Positions 34,794-44,215 of a stretch of DNA of 64,000 nt are shown here, piece after piece. This DNA comes from Bacteroidota bacterium (GTDB lineage Bacteria; Bacteroidota; Bacteroidia; NS11-12g; UBA9320). The position numbers and the translations under genes are program-made. Where the stretch lies: NCBI GenBank assembly GCA_013359235.1, contig JABWCE010000001.1, forward strand, positions 62,001 through 126,000. The letters are read 5' to 3'. The notes under the pieces were generated by a model, which was given only the letters and a program-made list of their open reading frames with translations, had not been told where the DNA came from and ran no database searches. Every line of letters starts with the position of its first letter. Position 1 is the first letter of the stretch.

Positions 34794-35336
34794 TTATTTT
34801 ACTTTGTTATTAATAAGTTCCCAAGCTGCAATTGCAGTACTTACAGCTACATTAAAAGAATGTTTTGTGCCAAACTGTGGAATTTCAATAATTGTATCGC
34901 ACAATTCAATCACATTTTGCGAAACTCCATCAATTTCGTTTCCTACAACTAATAATGTATTTTTATCAGGGTTTATATCACATTCTCTAATATCTGTGCT
35001 GTTGTTAGTTTGTTCAAGCCCTATCACTACATAGTTTTTGCTTTTCAGAACACTTACAAGCGAAAAAACGTCGTCAAAATACTCCCATTCAACACTGTTT
35101 TCTGCACCGAGTGATGTTTTATGAATTTCGCGATGTGGTGGGCAAGGAGTTATTCCACAAAGGTAAATTTTGCCAATGCCCAAACAATCTGCCGTTCTGA
35201 AAATTGAACCTACATTGTTCATACTCCTGATATTATCAAGTACAAGAAAAAAATTCAACTTTTCTTTACTTTTAAATTCGTCAGAAGTTAAACGTTTTAA
35301 TTCAATATTCTTTAATTTGCGAACTCCAAAAACCAT
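34794..35336 (-). CDS. TrmH/SpoU family RNA 2'-O-methyltransferase
   Basis: About 180 residues from the ATG at 35336. SPOUT-family motifs are complete: NMNSVGSIFRTAD-like stretch NNVGSIFRTADCLGIGKIYL (motif 1), LLVVGNEIDGVSQNVIELCD (motif 2) and IEIPQFGTKHSFNVAVSTAI (motif 3, SAM knot). It methylates a 2'-OH in tRNA or rRNA; which one is not clear without the target. The frame reads open for another 25 codons upstream, but this would run into mutS, and the ATG at 35336 (MVFGVRKLKNIELKRL) is the natural start. It is head to head with mutS, with six bases between starts. Confidence 0.9.
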   Translation of the reverse strand: MVFGVRKLKNIELKRLTSDEFKSKEKLNFFLVLDNIRSMNNVGSIFRTADCLGIGKIYLCGITPCPPHREIHKTSLGAENSVEWEYFDDVFSLVSVLKSKNYVVIGLEQTNNSTDIRECDINPDKNTLLVVGNEIDGVSQNVIELCDTIIEIPQFGTKHSFNVAVSTAIAAWELINNKVK

Positions 35337-35342
35337 AAATAA

Positions 35343-37949
35343 TTGAGTGCAAAAATAGCAGATATTGAAACACCATTGATGAAACAGTACAATTCTGTAA
35401 AACAAAAACATCCTGGAGCTATTGTACTTTTCAGAGTTGGAGATTTTTATGAAACTTTTGGAGAAGATGCAGTTACAGCATCAAAAATCTTAGGTATTAC
35501 ACTTACCCGAAGAAATAATGGAAAAGCCGGCGAGATAGAATTAGCCGGTTTCCCATATCACGCCTTAGATGTTTATTTGCCTCGTTTGGTAAAAGCAGGG
35601 CAAAGAGTGGCTGTATGCGACCAACTCGAAGACCCAAAATTGGCAAAAACTATTGTGAAAAGAGGAGTTACCGAAATTGTAACTCCGGGAGTTTGTATAA
35701 ATGATAAAATTCTTGAATCAAAACAAAACAATTTTTTAGCATCATTATATAATGATGGCACACAACTTGGGGTTTCGTTTATTGATATATCAACAGGTGA
35801 GTTTTACCTTGCACAAGGTGATTTTGAATACATTTCAAAACTCATGCAAAATCTTAAACCCACAGAGGTTATTTATCCAAAATCTTACAAGCAAAAGTTC
35901 GAATCACATTTTTCAAGTTTTTATTCATTTCCACTTGATGATTGGGTTTTTGAAACAAATTTTTCGAAAGAAAAACTTCTATCTCATTTTAAAACATCAA
36001 CTTTAAAAGGTTTTGGAGTTGATGATTTGAGTTGCGGAATTGCTGCAAGCGGAGCTATTTTGCATTATTTAAACCAAAACCAAATTAATAATATATCGCA
36101 TGTACAATCAATTTCGCGAATAGATAAAAACGACCATGTATGGCTTGACCATTTCAGTATTCGCAATCTGGAACTCATAACAAGCAGCAATCCAATGGGA
36201 AAATCGCTTCTCGATATTTTAGACTATACCCATACACCTATGGGAGCTCGTTTATTAAAAAAATGGATTGTAATGCCTTTGCCACATAAAAAACAAATTG
36301 AAAACCGTTTAAATGTAGTTGATTTTTTTATAAAAAATAACGAACTAAGAACAACTGTCAGCTCAAAATTATCAAGACTTGGTGACCTCGAAAGACTAAA
36401 TGCGAAAGTTTCGCTCAACAGAATAAATCCACGCGAATTGATAGTTTTGAGCAAAGCTCTTGAAACTATTAATGAAATAAAACAACTTATTACAAATGCC
36501 GAAAATGAAGAGCTTAAAGTAATTGCTGATAAACTTAATCCTTGCGAAGTATTAGTAAATAAAATTGCTAATTCAATAAAAAATGAGCCTCCATTGCTTA
36601 TCAACAAAGGCGATATTTTTAAAAGCAATTACAACGACGAACTTGACAGCCTAAGAAAAATAGCTTTTTCGGGAAAAGATTTTCTAATTAATATACAAAA
36701 AACTGAAAGTGAAAGAACTGGTATTCCAAACTTGAAAATTTCGTTTAACAATGTTTTTGGGTATTTTTTAGAAGTAACAAATAGCCACAAAAACAAAGTT
36801 CCTACCGACTGGATACGCAAGCAAACCCTTACTAATGCAGAGAGATATATAACACAAGAACTAAAAGAATACGAAGAAAAAATTGTAAATGCCGAAGAAA
36901 AAATTGGAATTTTAGAATTTGCACTTTACAAGGATTTTGTAGAATTTACAGCAAATTTTTTTAACGAAATAAAAATAAATTCGCAGCAATTAGCCAAACT
37001 TGATTGCCTTGTAAATTTTTCGGAAATAAGTCTTCAAAACAATTATAATAAACCCGAAATAAATGAATCAAAAGCTTTGACATTGCTGGCTTGCCGTCAT
37101 CCGGTACTCGAAAAACAATTGCAAAACGGAGAGGAATATATACCAAACGATATTCATTTGAACGATAATGAAAATCAAATAATAATTCTTACCGGTCCAA
37201 ATATGTCAGGAAAAAGTGCAATACTAAGGCAAACTGCAATTTGTGTGCTGATGGCTCAAATGGGTTGTTTTGTGCCTGCAAAACACGCCGAAATAGGTAT
37301 AGTTGACAAAATTTATACAAGAGTAGGTGCTTCAGACAATATTTCGCAAGGCGAAAGTACCTTTATGGTTGAAATGATTGAAACCGCAAGTATTTTGAAT
37401 AATTTAAGCAACCGAAGCCTTATAATACTTGACGAAATAGGACGTGGCACAAGTACATTTGACGGAGTTTCGCTTGCTTGGGCAATAGCCGAATTTTTAA
37501 ATCAGCACCCAACTAAGCCAAAAACTTTGTTTGCAACACACTATCACGAACTAAACGAACTTGAAGCAAAAAACAAAGGAATTGTCAATTTTCATATAAG
37601 TACCAAAGAAACAACTTCAAGGGTTTTATTCTTAAGAAAACTTGAGCGAGGCGGCAGCGAACACAGTTTTGGAATTCATGTTGCAAAAATGGCCGGTATA
37701 CCCTCCAAAATTGTAAGCAGAGCCTCTACTATCCTCGAACAACTTGAAAAAGACAGAGCGATGGTAACCGGTAGAGAAACTAGTAAAAAAATTGGAAAAC
37801 ACGATTACCAATTGAATTTGTTTCAATACAACAACCCCGAAATAGAAAAAATTGTTAAAGAATTAAAAATTTTAGATACCAATTCTCTAACCCCAATTGA
37901 GGCTCTATTAAAATTAAATGAATTAAAAAATGTAGTTTCTAAAAAATGA
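35343..37949 (+). CDS. mutS: DNA mismatch repair protein MutS
   Basis: Recognises base mismatches and starts repair. 868 residues, normal length. The mismatch-binding domain has GAIVLFRVGDFYETFGEDA with the Phe-x-Glu motif (FYE) near residue 35. The ATPase domain has Walker A TGPNMSGKSAILRQT, GESTFMVEMIETA, and Walker B ILDEIGRGTSTFDGVSLAWA, then a THYHEL switch. The start is TTG at 35343: an in-frame TAA lies directly before it, and the residues IETPLMKQYN fit the usual N-terminus, while the first ATG (35379) would cut it off. The subtilisin gene overlaps its end by 4 bases. Confidence 0.97.
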   Translation: MSAKIADIETPLMKQYNSVKQKHPGAIVLFRVGDFYETFGEDAVTASKILGITLTRRNNGKAGEIELAGFPYHALDVYLPRLVKAGQRVAVCDQLEDPKLAKTIVKRGVTEIVTPGVCINDKILESKQNNFLASLYNDGTQLGVSFIDISTGEFYLAQGDFEYISKLMQNLKPTEVIYPKSYKQKFESHFSSFYSFPLDDWVFETNFSKEKLLSHFKTSTLKGFGVDDLSCGIAASGAILHYLNQNQINNISHVQSISRIDKNDHVWLDHFSIRNLELITSSNPMGKSLLDILDYTHTPMGARLLKKWIVMPLPHKKQIENRLNVVDFFIKNNELRTTVSSKLSRLGDLERLNAKVSLNRINPRELIVLSKALETINEIKQLITNAENEELKVIADKLNPCEVLVNKIANSIKNEPPLLINKGDIFKSNYNDELDSLRKIAFSGKDFLINIQKTESERTGIPNLKISFNNVFGYFLEVTNSHKNKVPTDWIRKQTLTNAERYITQELKEYEEKIVNAEEKIGILEFALYKDFVEFTANFFNEIKINSQQLAKLDCLVNFSEISLQNNYNKPEINESKALTLLACRHPVLEKQLQNGEEYIPNDIHLNDNENQIIILTGPNMSGKSAILRQTAICVLMAQMGCFVPAKHAEIGIVDKIYTRVGASDNISQGESTFMVEMIETASILNNLSNRSLIILDEIGRGTSTFDGVSLAWAIAEFLNQHPTKPKTLFATHYHELNELEAKNKGIVNFHISTKETTSRVLFLRKLERGGSEHSFGIHVAKMAGIPSKIVSRASTILEQLEKDRAMVTGRETSKKIGKHDYQLNLFQYNNPEIEKIVKELKILDTNSLTPIEALLKLNELKNVVSKK

Positions 37950-39436
37950 GAATTACCGGTATTTTAATAATTTTTTTTATTTTAAATATTTCAAATGTTT
38001 TTGCCCAGTCAAACTATTACTGGTTATTTTTTAAAAATGAAACCTCATTAAATTCGGAAACTAAAAGACTTTGCAATAAATTTAATGGCAAAATTCGCTT
38101 AGTAGGAAAATCAAAGTGGTTTAATGCCGCATTTGTAAATATTTATGACATTAAAACATTGAATAAAATTTCTAAATCAAAAAGTATTTTAAAAATTGAA
38201 AAATCTAAAAATTACCACAAGTCAAAACAATTAGTAAACACTGATACCTCAAATTTTTACTATACTAAAAAACAACTCGGCATTTTGGGTTTAGAAAAAT
38301 TTCATCAAAAAGGTTTTACAGGTAAAAATATTACTTTAGCATTGTTTGATGCTGGTTTTTATAGGGTTGACAGTCTTTTGGCTTTTGATAGTTTAAGGAA
38401 AAGAAATGGCATTTTGGCTACAAAAGATTTTGTAGAAAATAATAGCAATGTGTATAATGATGATTCGCATGGAATGTATGTTTTATCAATAATTTCGGGC
38501 TATGTAAAAGATTCGCTACAAGGGGCTGCACCTGGTGTAAACTATTTGTTGGCTCGTACAGAAGATGTAAGTTCTGAAAAACATCTTGAAGAATTCAATT
38601 GGATAAAAGCTCTTGAATGGGCAGACTCAATAGGCGTAGATATTATACATTCATCGCTTGGTTATTCAGTTTTCGATACTTTGCAAGGAGATTATTCGTA
38701 TAACGACATGGACGGTGAAAGTACAATAATTACAAGGGCTGCACAAATGGCTTTTAAACGTGGTATTTTTATTACAAACAGTGCCGGAAACGAAGGTGCA
38801 AAAAAATGGAAATATATAACTGCACCATGCGATGGCAAAGATGTATTATGTGTAGGTGCGGTTGATTCAAATTTGGTGAAGTCAAATTTTTCTTCTTTTG
38901 GACCAAGTTCTGACGGCAGAGTAAAACCTGATGTAATGGCAATGGGCACTTTGGTTACAATTGCCGGAACAAATAATGAAATAAAAAGAGGTAACGGAAC
39001 TTCATTTTCGGGACCTTTGATTGCCGGTTTTGTAGCTTGTTTAAAACAGAAATATCCTAATATATCAAATACAATTTTGCTTGAAGCAATAAGAAAAAGT
39101 GGAAGCCTATACAACTATCCCTCTGACAGCATGGGCTACGGAATACCTGATATATTAAGGGCTGACTCCATAATTCAGAAAAAACTTGAAATAAAGAATC
39201 AAATTTATCAAAACCAAGAAATTATTATTTTTCCTAATCCTGCCAAAGACCGTTTTGTTATAAAAAGTGCTTTAAAAATTAAAACTATTGAAATATTTGA
39301 TATTTATGGCAAAAGAGTTTTAGTATTAAAAAATAATGAAACTGTAAATATTGAGAAATTGACTTCGGATAATTATTCCTTAAAAATCACTTGTTTTAAT
39401 GGATTTTCAATTTATAAAAGGTTAGTAAAAATTTGA
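37946..39436 (+). CDS. T9SS-secreted S8 (subtilisin) family serine protease
   Basis: A 496-residue exported protease with signal peptide ending NVFAQ. The catalytic triad is visible: Asp135 (ITLALFDAGFYRVDS), His175 (NDDSHGMYVLSIISG) and Ser353 (GNGTSFSGPLIAGFVAC); the oxyanion Asn is in FITNSAGNEGAK (about 276-287). Before the protease domain lies a propeptide-like region (about 20-110). The last 80 residues are a T9SS type A domain (IFPNPAKDRFVI, then LTSDNYSLKITC). It likely degrades external protein. The ATG overlaps the mutS stop by 4 bases, which couples a secreted protease to a DNA-repair gene without obvious logic. Its stop touches that of the CotH gene. Confidence 0.93.
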   Translation: MRITGILIIFFILNISNVFAQSNYYWLFFKNETSLNSETKRLCNKFNGKIRLVGKSKWFNAAFVNIYDIKTLNKISKSKSILKIEKSKNYHKSKQLVNTDTSNFYYTKKQLGILGLEKFHQKGFTGKNITLALFDAGFYRVDSLLAFDSLRKRNGILATKDFVENNSNVYNDDSHGMYVLSIISGYVKDSLQGAAPGVNYLLARTEDVSSEKHLEEFNWIKALEWADSIGVDIIHSSLGYSVFDTLQGDYSYNDMDGESTIITRAAQMAFKRGIFITNSAGNEGAKKWKYITAPCDGKDVLCVGAVDSNLVKSNFSSFGPSSDGRVKPDVMAMGTLVTIAGTNNEIKRGNGTSFSGPLIAGFVACLKQKYPNISNTILLEAIRKSGSLYNYPSDSMGYGIPDILRADSIIQKKLEIKNQIYQNQEIIIFPNPAKDRFVIKSALKIKTIEIFDIYGKRVLVLKNNETVNIEKLTSDNYSLKITCFNGFSIYKRLVKI

Positions 39437-42400
39437 TTAATACTTAAAAATCCTAAAGTTTTCGCTTTTGTTTTCTGAAATAATTTCAATCAAATACAAA
39501 CCTGCTGAAAAACCTTTTATATCTACAACTGTTGTTTTTTCATCAGATAATTTTATATATACCAACTTACCATCGTTATCAAATATTTTAATCAATGAAT
39601 TTTTGCAATTTTCAATATTTATAAAGTCGTGAACAGGATTGGGATATATTTTGGCTGAACTATTTTGTAAATAATTAATTGAAGTTTGTTTTTTGTTTAC
39701 AGTTATATTTACTTCGGCAAAATTGCTGCAATTGTTTGAATCTGTACCTGTAACAACATATTTTACAGATACAGGAGGTGTAGAAATCACGCTGTCGTTT
39801 GAAAAATTCAGCCAATTATCAGGGTTCCATTTGTAAGTTTTGCCTCCTTTTACTTTTATCAATGTACTTTGCCCTTCGATAACAGTATCAGGTAATGCAA
39901 TGGCAGTAATATTAGGTAACTCGTGAACATAAACCTTGAAAGTTGTAGAATCTTTACATGAATTTCCGGCTGATGCAGTTATTGTATAAATTGTAGTATT
40001 TGAAGGTGAAGATTTTACTTCTGCTCCATAAGTTTTGTTCAATCCATCTGATGGATACCAATTATAATCATAATTGCCGCTTGCTATCAGAGTTGTATAA
40101 TCGTTTTTGCAAATTGTATCAATACCAGAAACTGTAAATTTTATTTCGGGGAAAACAAGTATTTCTATACTTGCCGAGTCTTCACAACCATATTTATTCA
40201 ATCCTTTTAAAAAATAAACAGTATTTTCTTTAGGGGAAACATTTACCATTGGAGAATTGGCTCCATCAAAATCTTTTGTTTTTCTCCAAATATAATTTGA
40301 ACCTCCCACTGCGGTAAGCCAAGTATTTGCTCCCAAGCAAATTTTTAAATCTGTAGCTTTTATCGAAATAGAATCGGCAGGAAAAACATAAACTGTTATA
40401 TCGTTTGTGTCTTTACAATTTTGAGTAGATGTACCTACAACTGTGTATTTAGTGTTTTGTGGATATACAGTAACGGTATTGCCCGAAGTATCGTTCAGAC
40501 CATAAGCGGGAAACCACTTATAAAAATCGGCACCACTTGCTTTTATTGTTGTAAAATTTCCGTTACAAACTGTGTCTTTTTCAGCAACAAGTTTTAAATC
40601 GGGTTTGGGATTAATTCTCACATAAACGTATGCAGAATCTTTACAGCCCAAACTATCTGTAATTGAAATTTTATAATTTTGACTTGAAGTTGGCGATGCA
40701 ATTACAGAATTAGTATTTGTATTATCAAGGCCATAAGATGGTGTCCATAAATAGGTTTTATAACCACTTTGTACCGAAATTTTGGTACTTTGCCCAATGC
40801 AAATTGAAGTATTTCCGGTTATATTTTTTGAAGGCAATGGTAAAACCTTAATAGTAATAAATGCACTATCAGCACATCCGGCATCAGTTTTCATAAGCAC
40901 TTTGTATGTAGTAGTAGATGTTGGCGATGCAATTACTTCACGCCCTGTTGTTACACTAAGTCCTGTTGAAGGCGACCATTTAAACGAACTGCCAATACCA
41001 TCGGCAAACAAAATAGTTTTTTGATATTTGCAAATTGATGTTTTATCAGAATAAATTTTGACTGTTGGGCGACATGCGGTGATATTTTTGCAGTTTTTTG
41101 AAAGTTCTTTATCCATCCAATTACATCTTTTTTTTATCCAACTTTTCATTGAGTCGGCTTCTTCTTTCATTGAGTAGCTTAATGGACTTGGATTGGGCCA
41201 GATGTAAATTCCCATTACGGGCCATCGTTGAAAATTGCGATACGAGGCTTCTTCGAGATAATTGTATGTTGAATCAATAAATTTATACAGGTTATACAAA
41301 CTCAAAGTGGATTGTCGCAATTGAGCCCAGCGGCAGTAATATGAATTTCCATAACCTGTATCTGCCCTAAACCGCTTCCACCAAAAAGGCAATCCACTCG
41401 AAACATCTATTTCCCAACCAACCGGGTCAGAACTGTTGTTATAATCAGCATTATTCCATGCTAGATTAAAATCCCAAATTGGTCCCATTTTAATTTTTCC
41501 GCCTTTGCTGTCTTTGTCTTTAAATAGATATGTACTAAGCCGGTATCCATCAACGTTTTTGCTTATTTCATTCATAATTGAGTAATCAATAAAAGAATTT
41601 ATATCGGCATATTTTCTCCAACCGGTTGTTGGGTTTGTAAAGTTTGAGCCTGCAAGTATTGTTTCGAAAGTAGATAAATATGACTGAATATAGTTTTTTT
41701 GCTTAACCTGCATATCATCACCATTGGGGTAATCATACTGGTAGTAAACACCATTCAAACTAAAACCTCCATTATTATTTCCGGTTGTTTTGTCAATTTT
41801 TAGAATATAACCGCCTGTGAGGTCATTTCCGGTTGTGTCTTTAGGTTCAAGTTTTGCAATATCAACTCGGTTTTTGTCGCGTTTTACCTTTTCCATCAAA
41901 ACATAAATACCTTCATAGTTTCCATTTATAAATAGTTCGCAATAGCGGTGCCGTGTAGCATATCGTCCCGTTCTTCTCGCCATTTCATAAGTAAGCACAT
42001 CACGCATCAGTGTTTTGTCATTGTATGTTGCATTCAAAACCCAGTCGTGTTCCGAAGGCATTCCGAGTAAAGAAACATTTGTATCAGCAAGTGATTTATT
42101 AACTGTTGTAAAACCCATAGGTTTTTTTGGAAACATTTGTGAAGTAGAGCCGCGATATTCTATTGTAATTAAATAATTGAAAAAACTTGATGAATCAGAA
42201 ATTTTGTTAACGCCTCCTGTTTTATTTATTATTCTGAAATTTGATGTAATTCTCGGTTCATCTTTTATTGATTGACCATGTGTATTTATTAATATTATAG
42301 GTAAATTTGAACTTATAAACGGCTCTAATTTTGATGGTGAGTTTGAAAAAATAATTTGCCAGTTTATTACCCATCCAGAGTCTTTATTCAACTTTGAATC

Positions 42401-42829
42401 CATTACCATTAATTTCCAAGTACCATTGGGGTTTTGATCATTATTTACAACTCCTATTGAACCTTCGGGTTTGTAAAAACCATTAAACGGTGCTTTTGCT
42501 GTAGTTATTTTATTGCTTGAATTGTTGCTAAAGGTACATTTGTCATAATTTTTCCCATTTCCTCCGTTTCTGCTGCTAAGTTCTATAACAGTGTTATCAG
42601 GAGCTATAAGAAAAATATTGAGGTCCGAAACATAATTGTGTTTGATGTTTACTGTGACTCCCATTACACCAAAACTTTGATTTATATTTGACGAAATACC
42701 TGAAACTGTAAGTGGAAAAAAATTTTTCGATCCATTATCGGTTATAAATCCGCCATAGCCTGAAAATGTTTGTGCTTGCGTATATAAGCCATAAATAAAA
42801 AAACAAAGTAAAAGTTTAATTTTTAACAT
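39437..42829 (-). CDS. large T9SS-secreted CotH-kinase-like protein with P-domain and repeats
   Basis: A 1130-residue exported protein, modular. Signal peptide about 1-19. A proprotein-convertase P-domain (about 30-165) has GVTVNIKHNYVSDLNIFLIA and later NPNGTWKLMVMDSKLNKDSG. The CotH kinase domain (about 175-590) contains NGNYEGIYVLMEKVKRDKNR and GPIWDFNLAWNNADY, whose Asp-Phe-Asn is the likely metal site of this atypical kinase fold. Six repeats of about 80 residues follow (590-1045), each with a WxPxxGL stretch (e.g. FKWSPSTGLS, LWTPSYGLDN) and a C-x-D-[ST] strand, resembling PKD/Ig-like modules. The end is a T9SS type A domain (IYPNPVHDFINI, then FSAGLYLIEII). Spore-coat CotH proteins phosphorylate proteins; the target here is unknown. 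Confidence 0.9.
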   Translation of the reverse strand: MLKIKLLLCFFIYGLYTQAQTFSGYGGFITDNGSKNFFPLTVSGISSNINQSFGVMGVTVNIKHNYVSDLNIFLIAPDNTVIELSSRNGGNGKNYDKCTFSNNSSNKITTAKAPFNGFYKPEGSIGVVNNDQNPNGTWKLMVMDSKLNKDSGWVINWQIIFSNSPSKLEPFISSNLPIILINTHGQSIKDEPRITSNFRIINKTGGVNKISDSSSFFNYLITIEYRGSTSQMFPKKPMGFTTVNKSLADTNVSLLGMPSEHDWVLNATYNDKTLMRDVLTYEMARRTGRYATRHRYCELFINGNYEGIYVLMEKVKRDKNRVDIAKLEPKDTTGNDLTGGYILKIDKTTGNNNGGFSLNGVYYQYDYPNGDDMQVKQKNYIQSYLSTFETILAGSNFTNPTTGWRKYADINSFIDYSIMNEISKNVDGYRLSTYLFKDKDSKGGKIKMGPIWDFNLAWNNADYNNSSDPVGWEIDVSSGLPFWWKRFRADTGYGNSYYCRWAQLRQSTLSLYNLYKFIDSTYNYLEEASYRNFQRWPVMGIYIWPNPSPLSYSMKEEADSMKSWIKKRCNWMDKELSKNCKNITACRPTVKIYSDKTSICKYQKTILFADGIGSSFKWSPSTGLSVTTGREVIASPTSTTTYKVLMKTDAGCADSAFITIKVLPLPSKNITGNTSICIGQSTKISVQSGYKTYLWTPSYGLDNTNTNSVIASPTSSQNYKISITDSLGCKDSAYVYVRINPKPDLKLVAEKDTVCNGNFTTIKASGADFYKWFPAYGLNDTSGNTVTVYPQNTKYTVVGTSTQNCKDTNDITVYVFPADSISIKATDLKICLGANTWLTAVGGSNYIWRKTKDFDGANSPMVNVSPKENTVYFLKGLNKYGCEDSASIEILVFPEIKFTVSGIDTICKNDYTTLIASGNYDYNWYPSDGLNKTYGAEVKSSPSNTTIYTITASAGNSCKDSTTFKVYVHELPNITAIALPDTVIEGQSTLIKVKGGKTYKWNPDNWLNFSNDSVISTPPVSVKYVVTGTDSNNCSNFAEVNITVNKKQTSINYLQNSSAKIYPNPVHDFINIENCKNSLIKIFDNDGKLVYIKLSDEKTTVVDIKGFSAGLYLIEIISENKSENFRIFKY

Positions 42830-42942
42830 TTTAATTTTTTACGAACACAAAAATAGATTTTTATTTGAGAAAAACTTAAAATCTTTTCAGTGTTTTAATT
42901 TTATTTTTAAAACAATTTGCAGTTTATTAATATTGTTTTAAT

Positions 42943-43407
42943 ATGAAACCTCTAAATGATAACAAAAGTATAGATGATTACTTAAATTCACTTTCAAATG
43001 ACAGAAAGGAAAAAATCATCAAAATTATTGATACTATAAAAAAAAATATTCCCGAAGGATTTGAATTCACAATGAGTTACGGAATGATTGGATGGGTTGT
43101 TCCAAAAAGTATTTACCCTGCGGGCTATCATTGCACTCCCAAGCTCCCACTGCCATTTTTGAACGTTGCATCGCAAAAAAATTTTGTTGCTATTTACCAC
43201 ATGGGCATTTATGCAGTGCCCGAACTTTTTGAATGGTTTAAAAATGAATATTCAAAAACTTGTAAAAAACCCGATATAGGAAAAAGTTGTATTCGCTTTA
43301 AAGACAAAGAGGAAATACCTTTTGAATTAATTGCAGAACTTGCAAAAAAGTTAACTCCTCAAAACTGGATAGAAATTTATGAAAAAAACTTTAAGAAATC
43401 TGTTTGA
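42943..43407 (+). CDS. DUF1801 domain protein (YdhG-like)
   Basis: A 154-residue cytosolic protein of the DUF1801 / iron-chaperone-like fold, for which no firm role exists. The pattern is clear: SIDDYLNSLSNDRKEKIIKI (about 9-28), FEFTMSYGMIGWVVPKSIYP (about 41-60) and FLNVASQKNFVAIYHMGIYA (about 72-91), then GKSCIRFKDKEEIPFELIAE. The SYGMIGW and the C-I-R-F segments match family members. No signal peptide. It is monocistronic on the plus strand and overlaps the convergent kdsA gene by 17 bases at the 3' ends. Confidence 0.87.
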   Translation: MKPLNDNKSIDDYLNSLSNDRKEKIIKIIDTIKKNIPEGFEFTMSYGMIGWVVPKSIYPAGYHCTPKLPLPFLNVASQKNFVAIYHMGIYAVPELFEWFKNEYSKTCKKPDIGKSCIRFKDKEEIPFELIAELAKKLTPQNWIEIYEKNFKKSV

Positions 43408-44212
43408 TTTTAAGAAGTTTCTCTAATAGGGGTTCGAGCATATCAAGTTTTAACATATTTGAAGCATCGCTTTTTGCTTTCATAGGATCGGGATGCGTTT
43501 CTACAAAAATTCCATCAGCCCCCACTGCAATTGCAGCTTTTGCTATAACTTCAATTAATTCGGGTTTGCCACCCGTTACGCCACTGTTTTGATTTGGCTG
43601 TTGCAGGCTGTGAGTTATATCCATTACAACGGGAACATCAAATTTTTTCATTTCGGCAATATTTCTGTAATCAACAATCAAATCGCCATATCCAAACATA
43701 TTTCCTCGTTCGGTAAGCAAAACTTTATCGTTTCCGCTATCAAAGACTTTTTGCATTGCAAATTTCATAGCTGATGCTGAAGCAAACTGCCCTTTTTTGA
43801 TATTTACAATTTTATTTGTTTTGGCTGCCGCAACAAGCAAATCAGTTTGGCGAAAAAGAAAAGCGGGAATTTGTAAAATATCAACATATTTTGCTGCCAT
43901 TGCAGCTTCATAACTTTCGTGAATATCAGTAATTACAGGGATATTGTATTCTGACGAAACTTTAGATAAAATGTTCAATGCCTTTTCATCACCAATTCCT
44001 GTAAACGAAGTAAGGCTGGTGCGATTTGCTTTGCGGTAAGAGCCTTTGAAAACAAAAGGAATACCGAGTTTAGTTGTGATTTCATCAATTTTACCAGCTA
44101 TGTCAAAAGCAATTTGTTCGCCTTCAATTGCGCATGGTCCTGCTAACAAAAAGAAACTTTCAGGGTTCTTAGTCGGGTTCAATACCTTGTTTAATATTTC
44201 GTTTTTTTTCAT
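43391..44212 (-). CDS. kdsA: 3-deoxy-8-phosphooctulonate (Kdo-8-P) synthase
   Basis: Joins phosphoenolpyruvate and arabinose-5-phosphate to Kdo-8-phosphate, the committed step of the Kdo part of LPS. 273 residues, usual length. Motifs: FFLLAGPCAIEGEQIAFDIA (about 19-38), FVFKGSYRKANRTSLTSF (about 53-70), LLTERGNMFGYGDLIVDYRN and DITHSLQQPNQNSGVTGGKP, then DGIFVETHPDPMKAKSDASN near the end. The protein shows that the organism makes a Kdo-bearing LPS. It lies 3 bases after the ABC-F gene, so ribBA, ABC-F and kdsA form a likely operon. Confidence 0.97.
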   Translation of the reverse strand: MKKNEILNKVLNPTKNPESFFLLAGPCAIEGEQIAFDIAGKIDEITTKLGIPFVFKGSYRKANRTSLTSFTGIGDEKALNILSKVSSEYNIPVITDIHESYEAAMAAKYVDILQIPAFLFRQTDLLVAAAKTNKIVNIKKGQFASASAMKFAMQKVFDSGNDKVLLTERGNMFGYGDLIVDYRNIAEMKKFDVPVVMDITHSLQQPNQNSGVTGGKPELIEVIAKAAIAVGADGIFVETHPDPMKAKSDASNMLKLDMLEPLLEKLLKIKQIS

Positions 44213-44215
44213 TTC

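Noticed and set aside
35337-35411. Upstream extension of the TrmH-type methyltransferase
   Set aside because: It would overlap the mutS coding start and encodes residues unlike the family; ATG at 35336 fits better.
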